Assembly (NCBI RefSeq): GCF_900103605.1
Contig: NZ_FNHY01000006.1
Location: forward strand, 1-64,000
DNA length: 64,000 bases
From: Psychrobacillus sp. OK028
Lineage (GTDB): Bacteria > Bacillota > Bacilli > Bacillales_A > Planococcaceae
Direction of reading: 5' to 3'
In this document: positions 23,601-31,911 of the stretch, piece by piece
Numbering within the stretch: position 1 is the stretch's first letter
Layout of the letters: every line of letters begins with the position of its first letter
Program-made: the position numbers and the translations under genes
The notes under the pieces: generated by a model
Databases searched by the model: none
Told to the model about the DNA's origin: nothing
The model's input: the letters and a program-made list of their open reading frames with translations, nothing else

Positions 23601-24451
23601 AGGTTTGGATTGGCAGCGAAGCCATTTTGTAAATCTTCAAATCCTTTACGGAGACGTCTTATTTGGCTGAGGGATGCGAAATTGCTAAATACTGCTTCTT
23701 TCGATTTAGGATTCCACTCGTTTTTTCTTGCTAGCTCACGAAATTTGGGCTTGATCTCTATTTCTATTGTTTGTTTTACTCGATCTGCTTTCAAGATATC
23801 GCCTACGTCATTTTGAAATCCTTTTAACGTTACACTGAGTCCTCTTAGATTTTTCCATTCGTCGGCGTTCATCGTACAGCCATGCAATGTCATACGACTA
23901 AAATCCGCATTGAAAAAAAGTTTAGAATAAGGACTCGTGATATCTGCAATATCTGCATTACGTTCTTGAATTTTTAAATAACCTTCCCAGCTAGATATTC
24001 TTTTTTTCACATACTCTGAACGTTCTTCTGCAACAGGAAGATCTTGAATTTTGGTGTGCAAAGCAAGTGGCATTCCTGCTCCATTATTTTTAGCGGTAAC
24101 AAAAGTCAAAGTAACTGGAAGACGGCGATTATTGCGTACAGGTACTTTAGGACTTCTAACATAAAGACCCGTTGCAAGTAAGCCATCCTTTTGTAAGATA
24201 CACTCCATCACTACTACTCGACAATTTACTTTTTCAGCTAACTTATCGTTTGTAACATTATCAAAATAAACGGAAAGTGACGTATTTCCATGATTATTTA
24301 ACGGTCGCTTTTCAATATGTACTTCAAAAGAACTCTGTATGTTAAAAAAGGCATGTTCATCAGTTGACCATTCCTGAATTCCTTTGCGCGCCTTATTTGT
24401 AATCATTAAATTGCAGCGCATCGTTTTAACTAAGGTTGCTGATTGGCTCAT
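20630..24451 (-). CDS. large SF1 (UPF1/DNA2-like) helicase with coiled-coil insert
   Basis: About 1273 residues. The N-terminal about 320 residues form a nucleic-acid-binding-like beta region. Helicase motif I is VIQGPPGTGKTTVISEI (about 330). A coiled coil of about 450 residues (Lys/Glu/Leu-rich, about 400-860) interrupts the core, as in Rad50 or SMC-like arms. Motif II is DVVIIDEVSKATPPELL, motif III VGDHHQLPPLV, motif IV QYRMHESIM, motif V TVDKFQGMEMDVILLS, and motif VI RRLNVALSRAREL. All are intact. Start: ATG 24451, 7 nt from AAGGAGG. With the downstream winged-helix gene it makes a two-gene operon, which could serve DNA repair or phage defence; neither is shown by sequence alone. Confidence 0.85.
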   Translation of the reverse strand: MSQSATLVKTMRCNLMITNKARKGIQEWSTDEHAFFNIQSSFEVHIEKRPLNNHGNTSLSVYFDNVTNDKLAEKVNCRVVVMECILQKDGLLATGLYVRSPKVPVRNNRRLPVTLTFVTAKNNGAGMPLALHTKIQDLPVAEERSEYVKKRISSWEGYLKIQERNADIADITSPYSKLFFNADFSRMTLHGCTMNADEWKNLRGLSVTLKGFQNDVGDILKADRVKQTIEIEIKPKFRELARKNEWNPKSKEAVFSNFASLSQIRRLRKGFEDLQNGFAANPNLEKILFEDRPTIRMNAKRKELEFHNQLNEFQQEAVIGAMSAEDLFVIQGPPGTGKTTVISEICQQNAKAGLRTLVASQSNLAVDNALSRLLSNKEIRILRFGRTESIEEEGKKFIEENVGYYWKEQTLAALQKELDEHTLKGGQLLKQIAECELQIEVLSKEQILLNKAIEQKADAKVELEVRIEEIKQLKKTLVLLKKDRENIEANLLKERKKLETLTDEINAMEEFIKSNPSREKLLEKIQQLQIETKVIQNHLSYREAIDSLNILESTMEEAREQYESTQSKLNHLEMFQKEIDSIRKIDQLKSQMAEYGLELSMSLQQQIGELDELIEHIKTFSDWQDLNARLLAAIEYVENLLRKYKFPVENVRNNIGRSGILFDSSYTIKEIHQFMNRLKNMMTSGDDDLTTEKLAILLEGLYVREKFVIKQKSAVQLAKNSSIKKFQTIKTQVISETSREQLALQQLKSELVNKATSQKNQLELLQRTVNQLETEIDTTDLLSTSSELKSKKFDLEDSMLALKKTEETVTSYLEQLETKKSHLQKLAQELVEIEAILQENELKTKQVNADGLEQERILKALDEILLQNPEHALEKNEETIKETNKKIGKLQLEKDHLPITQAVQKEWYSLLKEANDHDLDEIRKLYVRHANVIGTTCVASARKEFMENYPVFDVVIIDEVSKATPPELLLPMLKGKKIILVGDHHQLPPLVGEDTLDETLQAILEESENLEEKDELKKLLKESLFERLFKNLPKMSKTMLAIQYRMHESIMETITPFYEEENYRLQCGLVDSDAARDHLLESRYVDRKDHLLWLDMPNEKSYFEERMKDGKSRFNQAELDVIRDVLIDLNEATAIAKKEGRMNPDERKSIGVISFYGEQVKRIDRLIGQQVNLSHLTFRTGTVDKFQGMEMDVILLSMVRNNQEKSGDIGFANDYRRLNVALSRARELLVLVGSSEMFTKRAKQRTSREMYGRLLQIVKDKNGLTDPQGNRKK

Positions 24452-24623
24452 GAACAAACCTCCTTCTCTATTGTAGCTTTTACGTATTTTGTTCAACTTA
24501 TCTATGTTATCATTTCTACGCTAGAAATTGCATAATTCAACTTATCTATCTTTTTTAAAAACTATTTCTATATAACTTCAATAGGAATTACGGCACAAAT
24601 ATGAATATTTTGTGAATTATTTA

Positions 24624-24652
24624 TTGCTAACTCTACTAATGTTTATTATGAT
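24624..24652 (+). promoter_or_regulatory. sigma-A-type promoter of the symporter operon
   Basis: TTGCTA (24624-24629), 17-bp spacer, TATGAT (24647-24652), about 60 bp before the DUF485 gene. Confidence 0.5.
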
Positions 24653-24712
24653 AGACTTACAGTTTTTAGGTAGAAAATTCTAAAGATTGAATATATTTTA
24701 GGAGGAAAGTGT

Positions 24713-25123
24713 ATGGCGAATAATATTGAAAGTGCTTTCAACACGGCGAAACCCCTAGAAAAATCGAAAAAACTATCAAAAAATGGCGTTAATTCAACTT
24801 ATAATAAGGCAACAGGTTCCCCTAACTATTCTGCCATTGCAGAAAGTATGGAATTCAAGGTTTTAAAAAAGAAGAAGAACAAATTTATATTACCTATCAC
24901 AATATTTTTCTTACTGAGTTATATTTTGCTTCCCATTTTGACTTCTTATACGACTATTTTAAATAATAATGCATTCGGTGATATCGCGTGGGTTTGGGTT
25001 TATGCTCTTGCACTTTTTGTGATGACCTGGGTATTATGTATGATTTATGTACGAAGAGCCAATGATTTTGATAAAGAAGCTCAGAAGATTTTTGACAAAG
25101 AAGAGGCTGGTGATTATGAATGA
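24713..25123 (+). CDS. DUF485 membrane protein (YwcB-like)
   Basis: A 136-residue protein with a polar N-terminus of about 55 residues. Two membrane segments (FILPITIFFLLSYILLPIL and WVWVYALALFVMTWVLCMIYV) form the DUF485 hairpin, followed by VRRANDFDKEAQKI. DUF485 proteins nearly always sit before an acetate-type sodium symporter and are presumed accessory subunits. The gene ends ATGA-overlapped with the symporter, so the two are translationally coupled. The start is ATG with AGGAGG upstream. Confidence 0.88.
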   Translation: MANNIESAFNTAKPLEKSKKLSKNGVNSTYNKATGSPNYSAIAESMEFKVLKKKKNKFILPITIFFLLSYILLPILTSYTTILNNNAFGDIAWVWVYALALFVMTWVLCMIYVRRANDFDKEAQKIFDKEEAGDYE

Positions 25124-26643
25124 ACGCTATAGGATTATCTTTTTTCGTAGGAATAGTAGGATTGACTTTATTCGTTACATATATCGCCTCTAAGCGGACA
25201 AACTCAGCAAGTGAATTTTATACTGCAGGTGGAGGATTATCTGGTTGGCAAAACGGAATTGCGATTGCTGGGGATTACTTATCTGCTGCCTCCTTCTTAG
25301 GTATTGCAGGGGCTATCGCACTTTTCGGTTTCGATGGATTCTTTTATAGTATTGGATATTTAGTAGCTTACTTGGTTGTGTTGTATATTGTAGCCGAGCC
25401 ACTTCGAAATCTCGGGAAATATACACTAGCTGACATGATAACTGCACGATTTGATCAGAAGAAAATTCGTGCAGCTGCTGCAATAAGTACATTAACGATT
25501 GTTTTGTTTTATATGATTGCACAGCTTGTAGGGGCAGGAGCACTTATTCAATTATTATTAGGAATCGATTACTGGATTGCTGTTCTTTTAGTAGGCGTTA
25601 TGATGACTATTTATGTACTTTGGGGCGGCATGGCTGCCACTAGCTGGGTACAAATCATTAAAGCCGTCTTGTTAATGGTCGGAACCGTACTTATTTCCAT
25701 TTTGGTATTATGGAAATTCAACTTTAATATTCTAGGAATGTTCACAGAAATGAAATCTGTAACTGCTAATGGTGAAGCATACTTACATCCTGGTGTAAAA
25801 TATACAAATGGCTTAGATACGATATCTATGATGATTGCATTAGTACTTGGAACTGCAGGTTTACCACATATATTAATGCGTTTCTTTACTGTAAAAGATG
25901 CAAAAACTGCTCGTAGCTCTGTTGTTTACGCTACTTGGATTGTAGGAATTTTCTATGTGTTAACTATTTTCTTAGGATTTGGTGCTGCTGCATTTGTAGG
26001 TTCTGATGCAATCAAAGCTGCAAATCCTGCTGGAAATATGGCTGCTCCATTATTAGCACAGGCTTTAGGTGGAGACATTCTAATGTCGTTTGTCTCTGCT
26101 GTTGCATTCGCTACCATTCTGGCAGTTGTGGCAGGTCTTGTTTTATCGGGGGCATCCGCATTTGCACATGACTTATATGGACAAATTATTAAAAAAGGAA
26201 AAGTAACAGAAAAAGAACAAATGAATGCTGCTCGCCTTGCTTCTGTTGGCGTTTCTGTATTTTCCATTTTGTTAGCACTCGGTGCACAATCAATGAACGT
26301 AGCATTCTTAGTTTCCCTTGCATTTTGCATAGCAGCAAGCGCTAACCTTCCAGTAATCATTTACACAATTTACTGGAAGAACTTTAATACAACTGGAGCC
26401 TTGACGGCTATCATCACTGGTCTTGTTACTGCACTTGTACTCGTTGCCCTTAGCCCTAACCTTTGGGCTGCTGACGGCTCAATGGCCTTTACTGGGGAAG
26501 CTCTCTTCCCACTGACTAATCCTGCTTTAGTCTCCGTTCCTCTAGGATTTTTAGGTGGTTGGATCGGAACATTGGTCGGAGCCCGTGCAGATCAACGAAA
26601 ATATGCCGAAGTTGATGTAAAAGCAAATATTGGGTTGAAGTAA
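25120..26643 (+). CDS. sodium:solute symporter, acetate (ActP/YwcA) type
   Basis: A 507-residue member of the SSS family with about 13 membrane helices. Family motifs: SASEFYTAGGGLSGWQNGIAIAGDYLSAASFLG (about 29-60) and GTAGLPHILMRFFTVKDAKTARSS (about 245-268), both characteristic of ActP-like monocarboxylate carriers. The second half holds the usual AFATILAVVAGLVLSGASAFAHDLY. It probably imports acetate or a similar short-chain acid with Na+. Coupling to DUF485 supports this. A bidirectional terminator follows. Confidence 0.9.
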   Translation: MNAIGLSFFVGIVGLTLFVTYIASKRTNSASEFYTAGGGLSGWQNGIAIAGDYLSAASFLGIAGAIALFGFDGFFYSIGYLVAYLVVLYIVAEPLRNLGKYTLADMITARFDQKKIRAAAAISTLTIVLFYMIAQLVGAGALIQLLLGIDYWIAVLLVGVMMTIYVLWGGMAATSWVQIIKAVLLMVGTVLISILVLWKFNFNILGMFTEMKSVTANGEAYLHPGVKYTNGLDTISMMIALVLGTAGLPHILMRFFTVKDAKTARSSVVYATWIVGIFYVLTIFLGFGAAAFVGSDAIKAANPAGNMAAPLLAQALGGDILMSFVSAVAFATILAVVAGLVLSGASAFAHDLYGQIIKKGKVTEKEQMNAARLASVGVSVFSILLALGAQSMNVAFLVSLAFCIAASANLPVIIYTIYWKNFNTTGALTAIITGLVTALVLVALSPNLWAADGSMAFTGEALFPLTNPALVSVPLGFLGGWIGTLVGARADQRKYAEVDVKANIGLK

Positions 26644-26660
26644 TATATTGATCTTTATGT

Positions 26661-26692
26661 AAAAAACCGATTCCTTGTGGGAATCGGTTTTT
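26661..26692. terminator. bidirectional terminator between symporter and spore lipoprotein
   Basis: AAAAACCGATTCC (26662-26674) pairs with GGAATCGGTTTTT; U-runs on both strands serve the two convergent genes. Confidence 0.85.
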
Positions 26693-26694
26693 AC

Positions 26695-27237
26695 TCATTT
26701 TGCGTCTGGAAATACTCTTTTTACTGTATCAGTGAACTCGTCGAAGAATCCTTCTACTGGTTCATTTGCCCGAACTCTTTCTCCGTACTCCTTAAATTGC
26801 TTTGTAAAATCCGGATTTGCGGATACATACACATTGTTTAAGCTAGCATCCTGAGCCTTTGCTGCATCTGAAATTTTAGTTTTTAGTTCTTCCGTTTCAT
26901 TTGTACCTTCTTTAAGTTCGACTGCCACGTATGCATTATGGTCTGTTACGAGCACACTTGCTGAATTTACTCCTTCTAACTCTGTGATTTTATTTGCTAC
27001 TTCGTCCGATACTTTTATTTGACGATCTGTTCCATTCGCATTGTTTACATCCCCATTATCATTTACGTCATGATTATCAGAGATATTTCCATCATTGCCT
27101 TCATCTACCGTATTCGTGTTTTCTGTTGTTTTGTTCGTGCCATTGTCATTTGCCACATTGTCCTTATTATTCATTCCACAAGCCGTCAAAAAACCAATCA
27201 GTAGCATCATAAATACTATTTTCAGAAATTTATTCAC
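26695..27237 (-). CDS. YhcN/YlaJ-family sporulation lipoprotein
   Basis: A 180-residue protein. Lipoprotein signal peptide MNKFLKIVFMMLLIGFLTAC, with Cys20 as the lipidated residue. An Asn/Asp/Thr-rich linker (about 22-70) follows. The YhcN/YlaJ domain (about 72-165) shows the family run VANKITELEGVNSASVLVTDHNAYVAVEL. Proteins of this family are found in the spore inner membrane and affect germination. The start is GTG, 8 nt from AAGGAGG. Confidence 0.85.
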   Translation of the reverse strand: MNKFLKIVFMMLLIGFLTACGMNNKDNVANDNGTNKTTENTNTVDEGNDGNISDNHDVNDNGDVNNANGTDRQIKVSDEVANKITELEGVNSASVLVTDHNAYVAVELKEGTNETEELKTKISDAAKAQDASLNNVYVSANPDFTKQFKEYGERVRANEPVEGFFDEFTDTVKRVFPDAK

Positions 27238-27326
27238 TTCATTTTCCTCCTTCTAATTTTCTATACGAATAGCTTGGACTAATTAAAGTGAAATATGCGT
27301 ATGTTCATAAAATAATCAGTAATTTC

Positions 27327-27335
27327 TGCTATAAT
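27327..27335 (+). promoter_or_regulatory. extended -10 promoter of the M20 amidohydrolase gene
   Basis: TGCTATAAT fits TGNTATAAT. No convincing -35 is visible 17 bp upstream, as is usual for extended -10 promoters. Confidence 0.5.
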
Positions 27336-27371
27336 TTATATAATTCAAAAAAGTAAGGGGGATTATCAAAA

Positions 27372-28541
27372 ATGAGTGTGGATATTATAAAGCAGCTTGA
27401 GGCATCATACGAAGAAATGGTCAGTATTCGACGTTATTTACATATGAATCCCGAAGTGTCTTTTCAGGAAACGGAAACAGCAAAATATATACAAAAATTC
27501 TATACAGATTTAGAAATATCGTTCCAAGCAGATGTTGGTGGTAATGGAGTAGTTGCTCGAGTAAAAGGTGCATTACCAGGGAAAACGGTTGCGTTACGAG
27601 CTGATTTTGATGCTCTCCCTATACAAGATGAAAAAAATGTTCCTTATAAGTCGACTGTACCAGGTGTAATGCACGCCTGCGGTCACGATGGACATACTGC
27701 TACGCTGCTTATTCTCGCTCGCACATTAAATGAATTTAAAGACCAACTGTCAGGTGAATACGTCTTTATCCATCAGCATGCAGAAGAATATGCTCCAGGT
27801 GGAGCTAAACCAATGATCGAGGCTGGTTGTTTAGATGGAGTGGATGTAATTTTTGGTACCCACTTATGGTCTCAAACTCCTTTAGGAACCATTGAATATA
27901 AGAGCGGTCCAATTATGGCAGCGGCAGACCGTTTTTCTATCACGGTCCAAGGTAAAGGTGGTCACGGAGCAAATCCACATGAAACAAAGGATTCTATCGT
28001 AGTAGCCTCACAATTAGTTGGTAACTTGCAGCAATTGGTAGCTCGTCGTGTGAACCCTACTGAATCAGCAGTACTTTCTGTCGGCTCATTCATAGCAGAC
28101 AATGCATTTAATATTATTGCGGACACTGTGAAAATGACTGGAACAGTTCGCACATTTAAACCCGATGTTAGAGACTTAATGGAAAATGAATTAAAACGTG
28201 TAATAGAAGGAACATGTTATACAGCGGATTGTTCTTATTCTTTCCTATATGAAAGAGGTTATCCCCCAGTGGTTAATCACAGAGAAGAAACAGAGTATTT
28301 AGCTGAGATTGCAAGAACTGTTCCTGGAGTCAATGAAGTGAACGAATCTGAGTTATTGATGATCGGGGAGGACTTTGGCTACTATTTAGAAGAAATCCCT
28401 GGCACATTCTTCTTTACAGGAGCAATGCCAGAAGGAGATGTATTCCCACACCATAGCCCGATGTTCGATTTCGATGAACGTGCAATGCTAGTTGCAGCGA
28501 AAGCATTAGGAATGGCTGCTATTAACTTTCAAACTAAATAA
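27372..28541 (+). CDS. M20-family amidohydrolase (N-acyl-amino-acid/hippurate type)
   Basis: A 389-residue metallopeptidase-family enzyme. Metal-ligand motifs: LRADFDALPIQ (about 76), MHACGHDGHTA (about 98) and the HQHAEEYAPGG dinuclear site (about 132), with a late GEDFGYYLEEIPGTFFFTG and PHHSPMFDFDE. A dimerisation domain (about 180-290) sits between. It should remove an acyl group from an N-acyl amino acid or a related amide in the cytoplasm. The start is ATG with AAGGGGG upstream; extended -10 promoter. Monocistronic. Confidence 0.9.
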   Translation: MSVDIIKQLEASYEEMVSIRRYLHMNPEVSFQETETAKYIQKFYTDLEISFQADVGGNGVVARVKGALPGKTVALRADFDALPIQDEKNVPYKSTVPGVMHACGHDGHTATLLILARTLNEFKDQLSGEYVFIHQHAEEYAPGGAKPMIEAGCLDGVDVIFGTHLWSQTPLGTIEYKSGPIMAAADRFSITVQGKGGHGANPHETKDSIVVASQLVGNLQQLVARRVNPTESAVLSVGSFIADNAFNIIADTVKMTGTVRTFKPDVRDLMENELKRVIEGTCYTADCSYSFLYERGYPPVVNHREETEYLAEIARTVPGVNEVNESELLMIGEDFGYYLEEIPGTFFFTGAMPEGDVFPHHSPMFDFDERAMLVAAKALGMAAINFQTK

Positions 28542-28555
28542 AATATAACTCATTT

Positions 28556-28593
28556 AAAAACCGCATTAGGAGGATAACTCTAATGCGGTTTTT
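28556..28593. terminator. bidirectional terminator between convergent genes
   Basis: Perfect 14-bp stem AAAAACCGCATTAG (28556-28569)/CTAATGCGGTTTTT (28580-28593), serving the amidohydrolase and the minus-strand propeller gene. Confidence 0.9.
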
Positions 28594-28599
28594 GATCAT

Positions 28600-31500
28600 T
28601 TAATTTTTAATTATAAACTCATCTGAAACCGGAACCATGTTTTCTTTAATTTTCTTCCCTTCCCAAACTGTAAGCCTCAAAGCGTAGCCTTTCACATCTG
28701 CAGGCATGTTTAGTTTTGAAGACATTTTCATCGTTTTGTTTTTAGGAATTGTTCTAGAAGATTGCGAAGAACCTACTACATTGCCTTCTTCATTTAACAG
28801 TTCCAGCAGCATGAGGATATCTTGGTTTTTATTCTGTTTGTTAAACACTTCAACGTTTGCAGTAATCTTTTCATTAGGTAATAATTTTTCGATTATGTTG
28901 TTCTTTTTACCAACAAATGTTGCTGTTATATCTACAGCATACTCGGGTTTATTTACCCAATGAACTCGATATTCCTTTACCGACTTCCCATCTGTTGCTG
29001 AAACTTGAATAATCGATATTTCATCACCATCAATAATATTAACTTGCGCTCCCGGCTGACTAGCTTCTGCCACTAAGCTAGTTTTATCTTTTGCAGAAAC
29101 GGTATATTTCTGTAGTCCTGGAGTGAAATTAGTTAATATTTCTCCATCAACCTTAATAGTCGATAATGTGGCATCTGTTTCAGGAATTGCAATTTCGTGC
29201 AGTTCACTTCCAAGAGCATAGTAAATACTACCGTTTGCTCCCACCGTCATATTATTCATAAAGTCTTCTACGAGTACTTTATGCGCCAAAGTTTCCGGAT
29301 CAATTGCTATAAGTTTACGTGATAATGTTGTATATAGCATTCCATCCGGAGCCCATTGTAGTCGGTACGGTAACCATTTACTACTATTATATAGACTCGG
29401 ACGAATTACTTTACTTTTAACAATTTCTTTCGTATCCGGATTCATCGCAAAAATTGTTCCATCTATTGCTCCCCATAGGTTTCCATCAGGTCCAAATGAT
29501 AGCTCTCCAATCATTCTCGGTGTTTCGTCTATACCAGGGATTTCTGGAGTAAATTCTTCTATTTTTTGTCCTGTTTTAACATCCCATACAAATATTTTAG
29601 CTTCTGTAGCTTTTGGATCAATACCTAGACCGCCCCATACAGAAGTACTTCCATATAGCTTTCCATCTTTATACGCCAAGCCAATAATACTTTGATCTTG
29701 TACAACATTACGATATTGAGACCAAGTATCTGTCTTTTCATCATAAATTGCTAAGACACCACCTAAAACACCATAGTCGGGTACAGTTCCAACAAATAAT
29801 TTGTCATCCCCAGATGTAATCGTGAATGGTCGATCTTGATGATCTGTAATATCATATTCAAAATTAGGATTACTATTTAAATCTACTGGCTTTAGTGGAT
29901 CGTAACTATACATTATTGCCCCAACATAGGTACCATAGTAAACTTTCCCGTTTAAGAATCCTATGCCTTCAGGTTGTGCGAAAGATGGTATATTTACTTC
30001 AATTTCATCCGTAAAAGGATTATATATACTCAAGCCACGCTGGTAGCCACCCATATATAATTTTCCATCTTCTCCACTATGAAGTGCTTGGATTGCTACT
30101 GCTTGGGAAGATATATCAAGCTCAATAAATTCAACTGTATTGTTAGTTGGATTATATTGAATATATTCTCCATACTGAGTCACCATTGCCAAGACTGTTT
30201 CTCCACTGCTTAAGTTAATCCACTCCATGTCTTTTACACGCACCGTGTCAGGTAACAATGGAATACCTTCAATTAATGTTGATTTATTAAGCTCAAAATC
30301 ATATTGAAATAATTCATTTTTAAATTTATAGTAAATAATATTTTCATTTAGAGGTGATGGCTCCGAAATCATATTACTATAACTAAATGTATTAAGTATT
30401 TCATTCGTCTCTAAATCTAGGACAAGCATAGTTATGGATCCAACTGAAACTAATAACTTCCCATTTACGATAAACATATTTTCAATCATTCCAGCTTGGC
30501 CGGAATGTCCTTCAATATCTACCTCTTCTTTCTCACCAGTAGCTCTATCTATTTTGAATAGATGCTTTGTAGTTCCAATACCTACATAAATATACTTATC
30601 CGTTACAGCAATACCTCTTGCATACTGCTGGCCTTCTTTTACATTTCCATAATCTCTGAATTTACCTGTAGCGATATCATATTCAAAAACACTAGCATGC
30701 GGATACGTGGATCCGTAGATCTTTCCATCTGTTGAAGCTTCTATATCCCATACCCATACATCAGAAGGGTTCGCTCCTAATTCCTCCACTTTTTTCTCTT
30801 CAGGTAAATAGCGATATAGCTTACCATCTGCAGTTCCAGCAAAATAGACATTTTTATCACTTCCTACTGTCATTGCCCAAAGAGCTTCCGTGTCAGCAAT
30901 CACTTGTGAAAACTTCAGTTCACCCGTTTCCGCATCTAATACAGAGAATGTTCCCGGAAGTCCATTAGAATGATAATATACTTCATTTTCACCTAGGGAA
31001 TTTTCTTGAATGACGGAAGCTTGTCCTAATTGAACTTGTACCATTTCTCCATGATTAACAGGAGTTTCATAGTTTCGATCCAAAGGAACATCTCCTGCTG
31101 CTAGTTCCCAAGTAACGTCATCAAAAAATGCCTTTGTTAAACTTATTGCTCCAGAATAAAAAGCTAACCGGGCATAAGCAGCATTTTCAGGTACGTCAGT
31201 AAACACTTTTAGTTCCGTCCATTGATTTTTTGGAAGGTTACCAAATAGTTCTATTTTTACTTTGTCTTTAATCTCGTTGTTCTTGCCATCATAATAGTGA
31301 ACTTCGTATACAATATTATGAGTCTGCGATTCTACATTTGTCATAACTTTAGCTAAATAGGACTCCCCAGGAATTACTGCAACTTTTTCACTCAATACTC
31401 TTAGTCCTGCTTTATCGGATCCATCCTCGAATTTTAAGCTTTGAGTGCCGGTATTAGATTTTTCAGTGCTTAACGAAACTCCAGGCGTCCCACTATCTGG

Positions 31501-31710
31501 TGTCCAACCAGTAATAGTTTTCTCATCTTCAAGCGGCATTTCAAAACCTGCATTTACGATTCCTTTTGATATCTCTTCAGCTTGCTGTGACACTATTTTT
31601 TCACTTGAATCTTCCTCAGCAAATGTGGTGGCAGGTACAGAAGGTAATAAACCTATTACTACCATTGTGCAAATAATCGTATGTCCAATTAATCGATAAT
31701 TATTTTTCAA
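28600..31710 (-). CDS. large secreted beta-propeller protein with CBM- and Ig-like modules
   Basis: A 1036-residue secreted protein. The signal peptide (about 1-31) ends in TTFAEE. Residues about 50-200 form a carbohydrate-binding jelly roll (IVNAGFEMPLEDEKTITGWTP start, FFDDVTWE end, CBM4/9-like). Residues about 225-840 are a repetitive beta-propeller with many phrases of the type GKLYGST, DGKIYGST and GNLWGAIDG. A cadherin-like beta-sandwich (about 850-930) and a C-terminal Ig-like domain follow. Start: TTG with AGGGGTG 7 nt upstream. Propellers of this kind occur in polysaccharide lyases and in sugar-sensing proteins. No catalytic residues can be assigned, so a glycan-binding or lyase role is inferred from the module and the adjacent sugar operon. 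Confidence 0.75.
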   Translation of the reverse strand: MKNNYRLIGHTIICTMVVIGLLPSVPATTFAEEDSSEKIVSQQAEEISKGIVNAGFEMPLEDEKTITGWTPDSGTPGVSLSTEKSNTGTQSLKFEDGSDKAGLRVLSEKVAVIPGESYLAKVMTNVESQTHNIVYEVHYYDGKNNEIKDKVKIELFGNLPKNQWTELKVFTDVPENAAYARLAFYSGAISLTKAFFDDVTWELAAGDVPLDRNYETPVNHGEMVQVQLGQASVIQENSLGENEVYYHSNGLPGTFSVLDAETGELKFSQVIADTEALWAMTVGSDKNVYFAGTADGKLYRYLPEEKKVEELGANPSDVWVWDIEASTDGKIYGSTYPHASVFEYDIATGKFRDYGNVKEGQQYARGIAVTDKYIYVGIGTTKHLFKIDRATGEKEEVDIEGHSGQAGMIENMFIVNGKLLVSVGSITMLVLDLETNEILNTFSYSNMISEPSPLNENIIYYKFKNELFQYDFELNKSTLIEGIPLLPDTVRVKDMEWINLSSGETVLAMVTQYGEYIQYNPTNNTVEFIELDISSQAVAIQALHSGEDGKLYMGGYQRGLSIYNPFTDEIEVNIPSFAQPEGIGFLNGKVYYGTYVGAIMYSYDPLKPVDLNSNPNFEYDITDHQDRPFTITSGDDKLFVGTVPDYGVLGGVLAIYDEKTDTWSQYRNVVQDQSIIGLAYKDGKLYGSTSVWGGLGIDPKATEAKIFVWDVKTGQKIEEFTPEIPGIDETPRMIGELSFGPDGNLWGAIDGTIFAMNPDTKEIVKSKVIRPSLYNSSKWLPYRLQWAPDGMLYTTLSRKLIAIDPETLAHKVLVEDFMNNMTVGANGSIYYALGSELHEIAIPETDATLSTIKVDGEILTNFTPGLQKYTVSAKDKTSLVAEASQPGAQVNIIDGDEISIIQVSATDGKSVKEYRVHWVNKPEYAVDITATFVGKKNNIIEKLLPNEKITANVEVFNKQNKNQDILMLLELLNEEGNVVGSSQSSRTIPKNKTMKMSSKLNMPADVKGYALRLTVWEGKKIKENMVPVSDEFIIKN

Positions 31711-31911
31711 AACGATTCACCCCTAAAATGTTTTTGGTATTGCAAATATTAAAAGCATAAGTGCTATAATTTGCCGTTGCTGAGAATCCTGAAGTGAATC
31801 ATAGCAAACACTTAAGCTAAAAGGTAATGAGTTACTTACTTTCCAGTCCTTCATAATTACAAAACAGAATATTTAGATAATTAATCGCATAAATAATCCA
31901 TCTTTGCTCCG

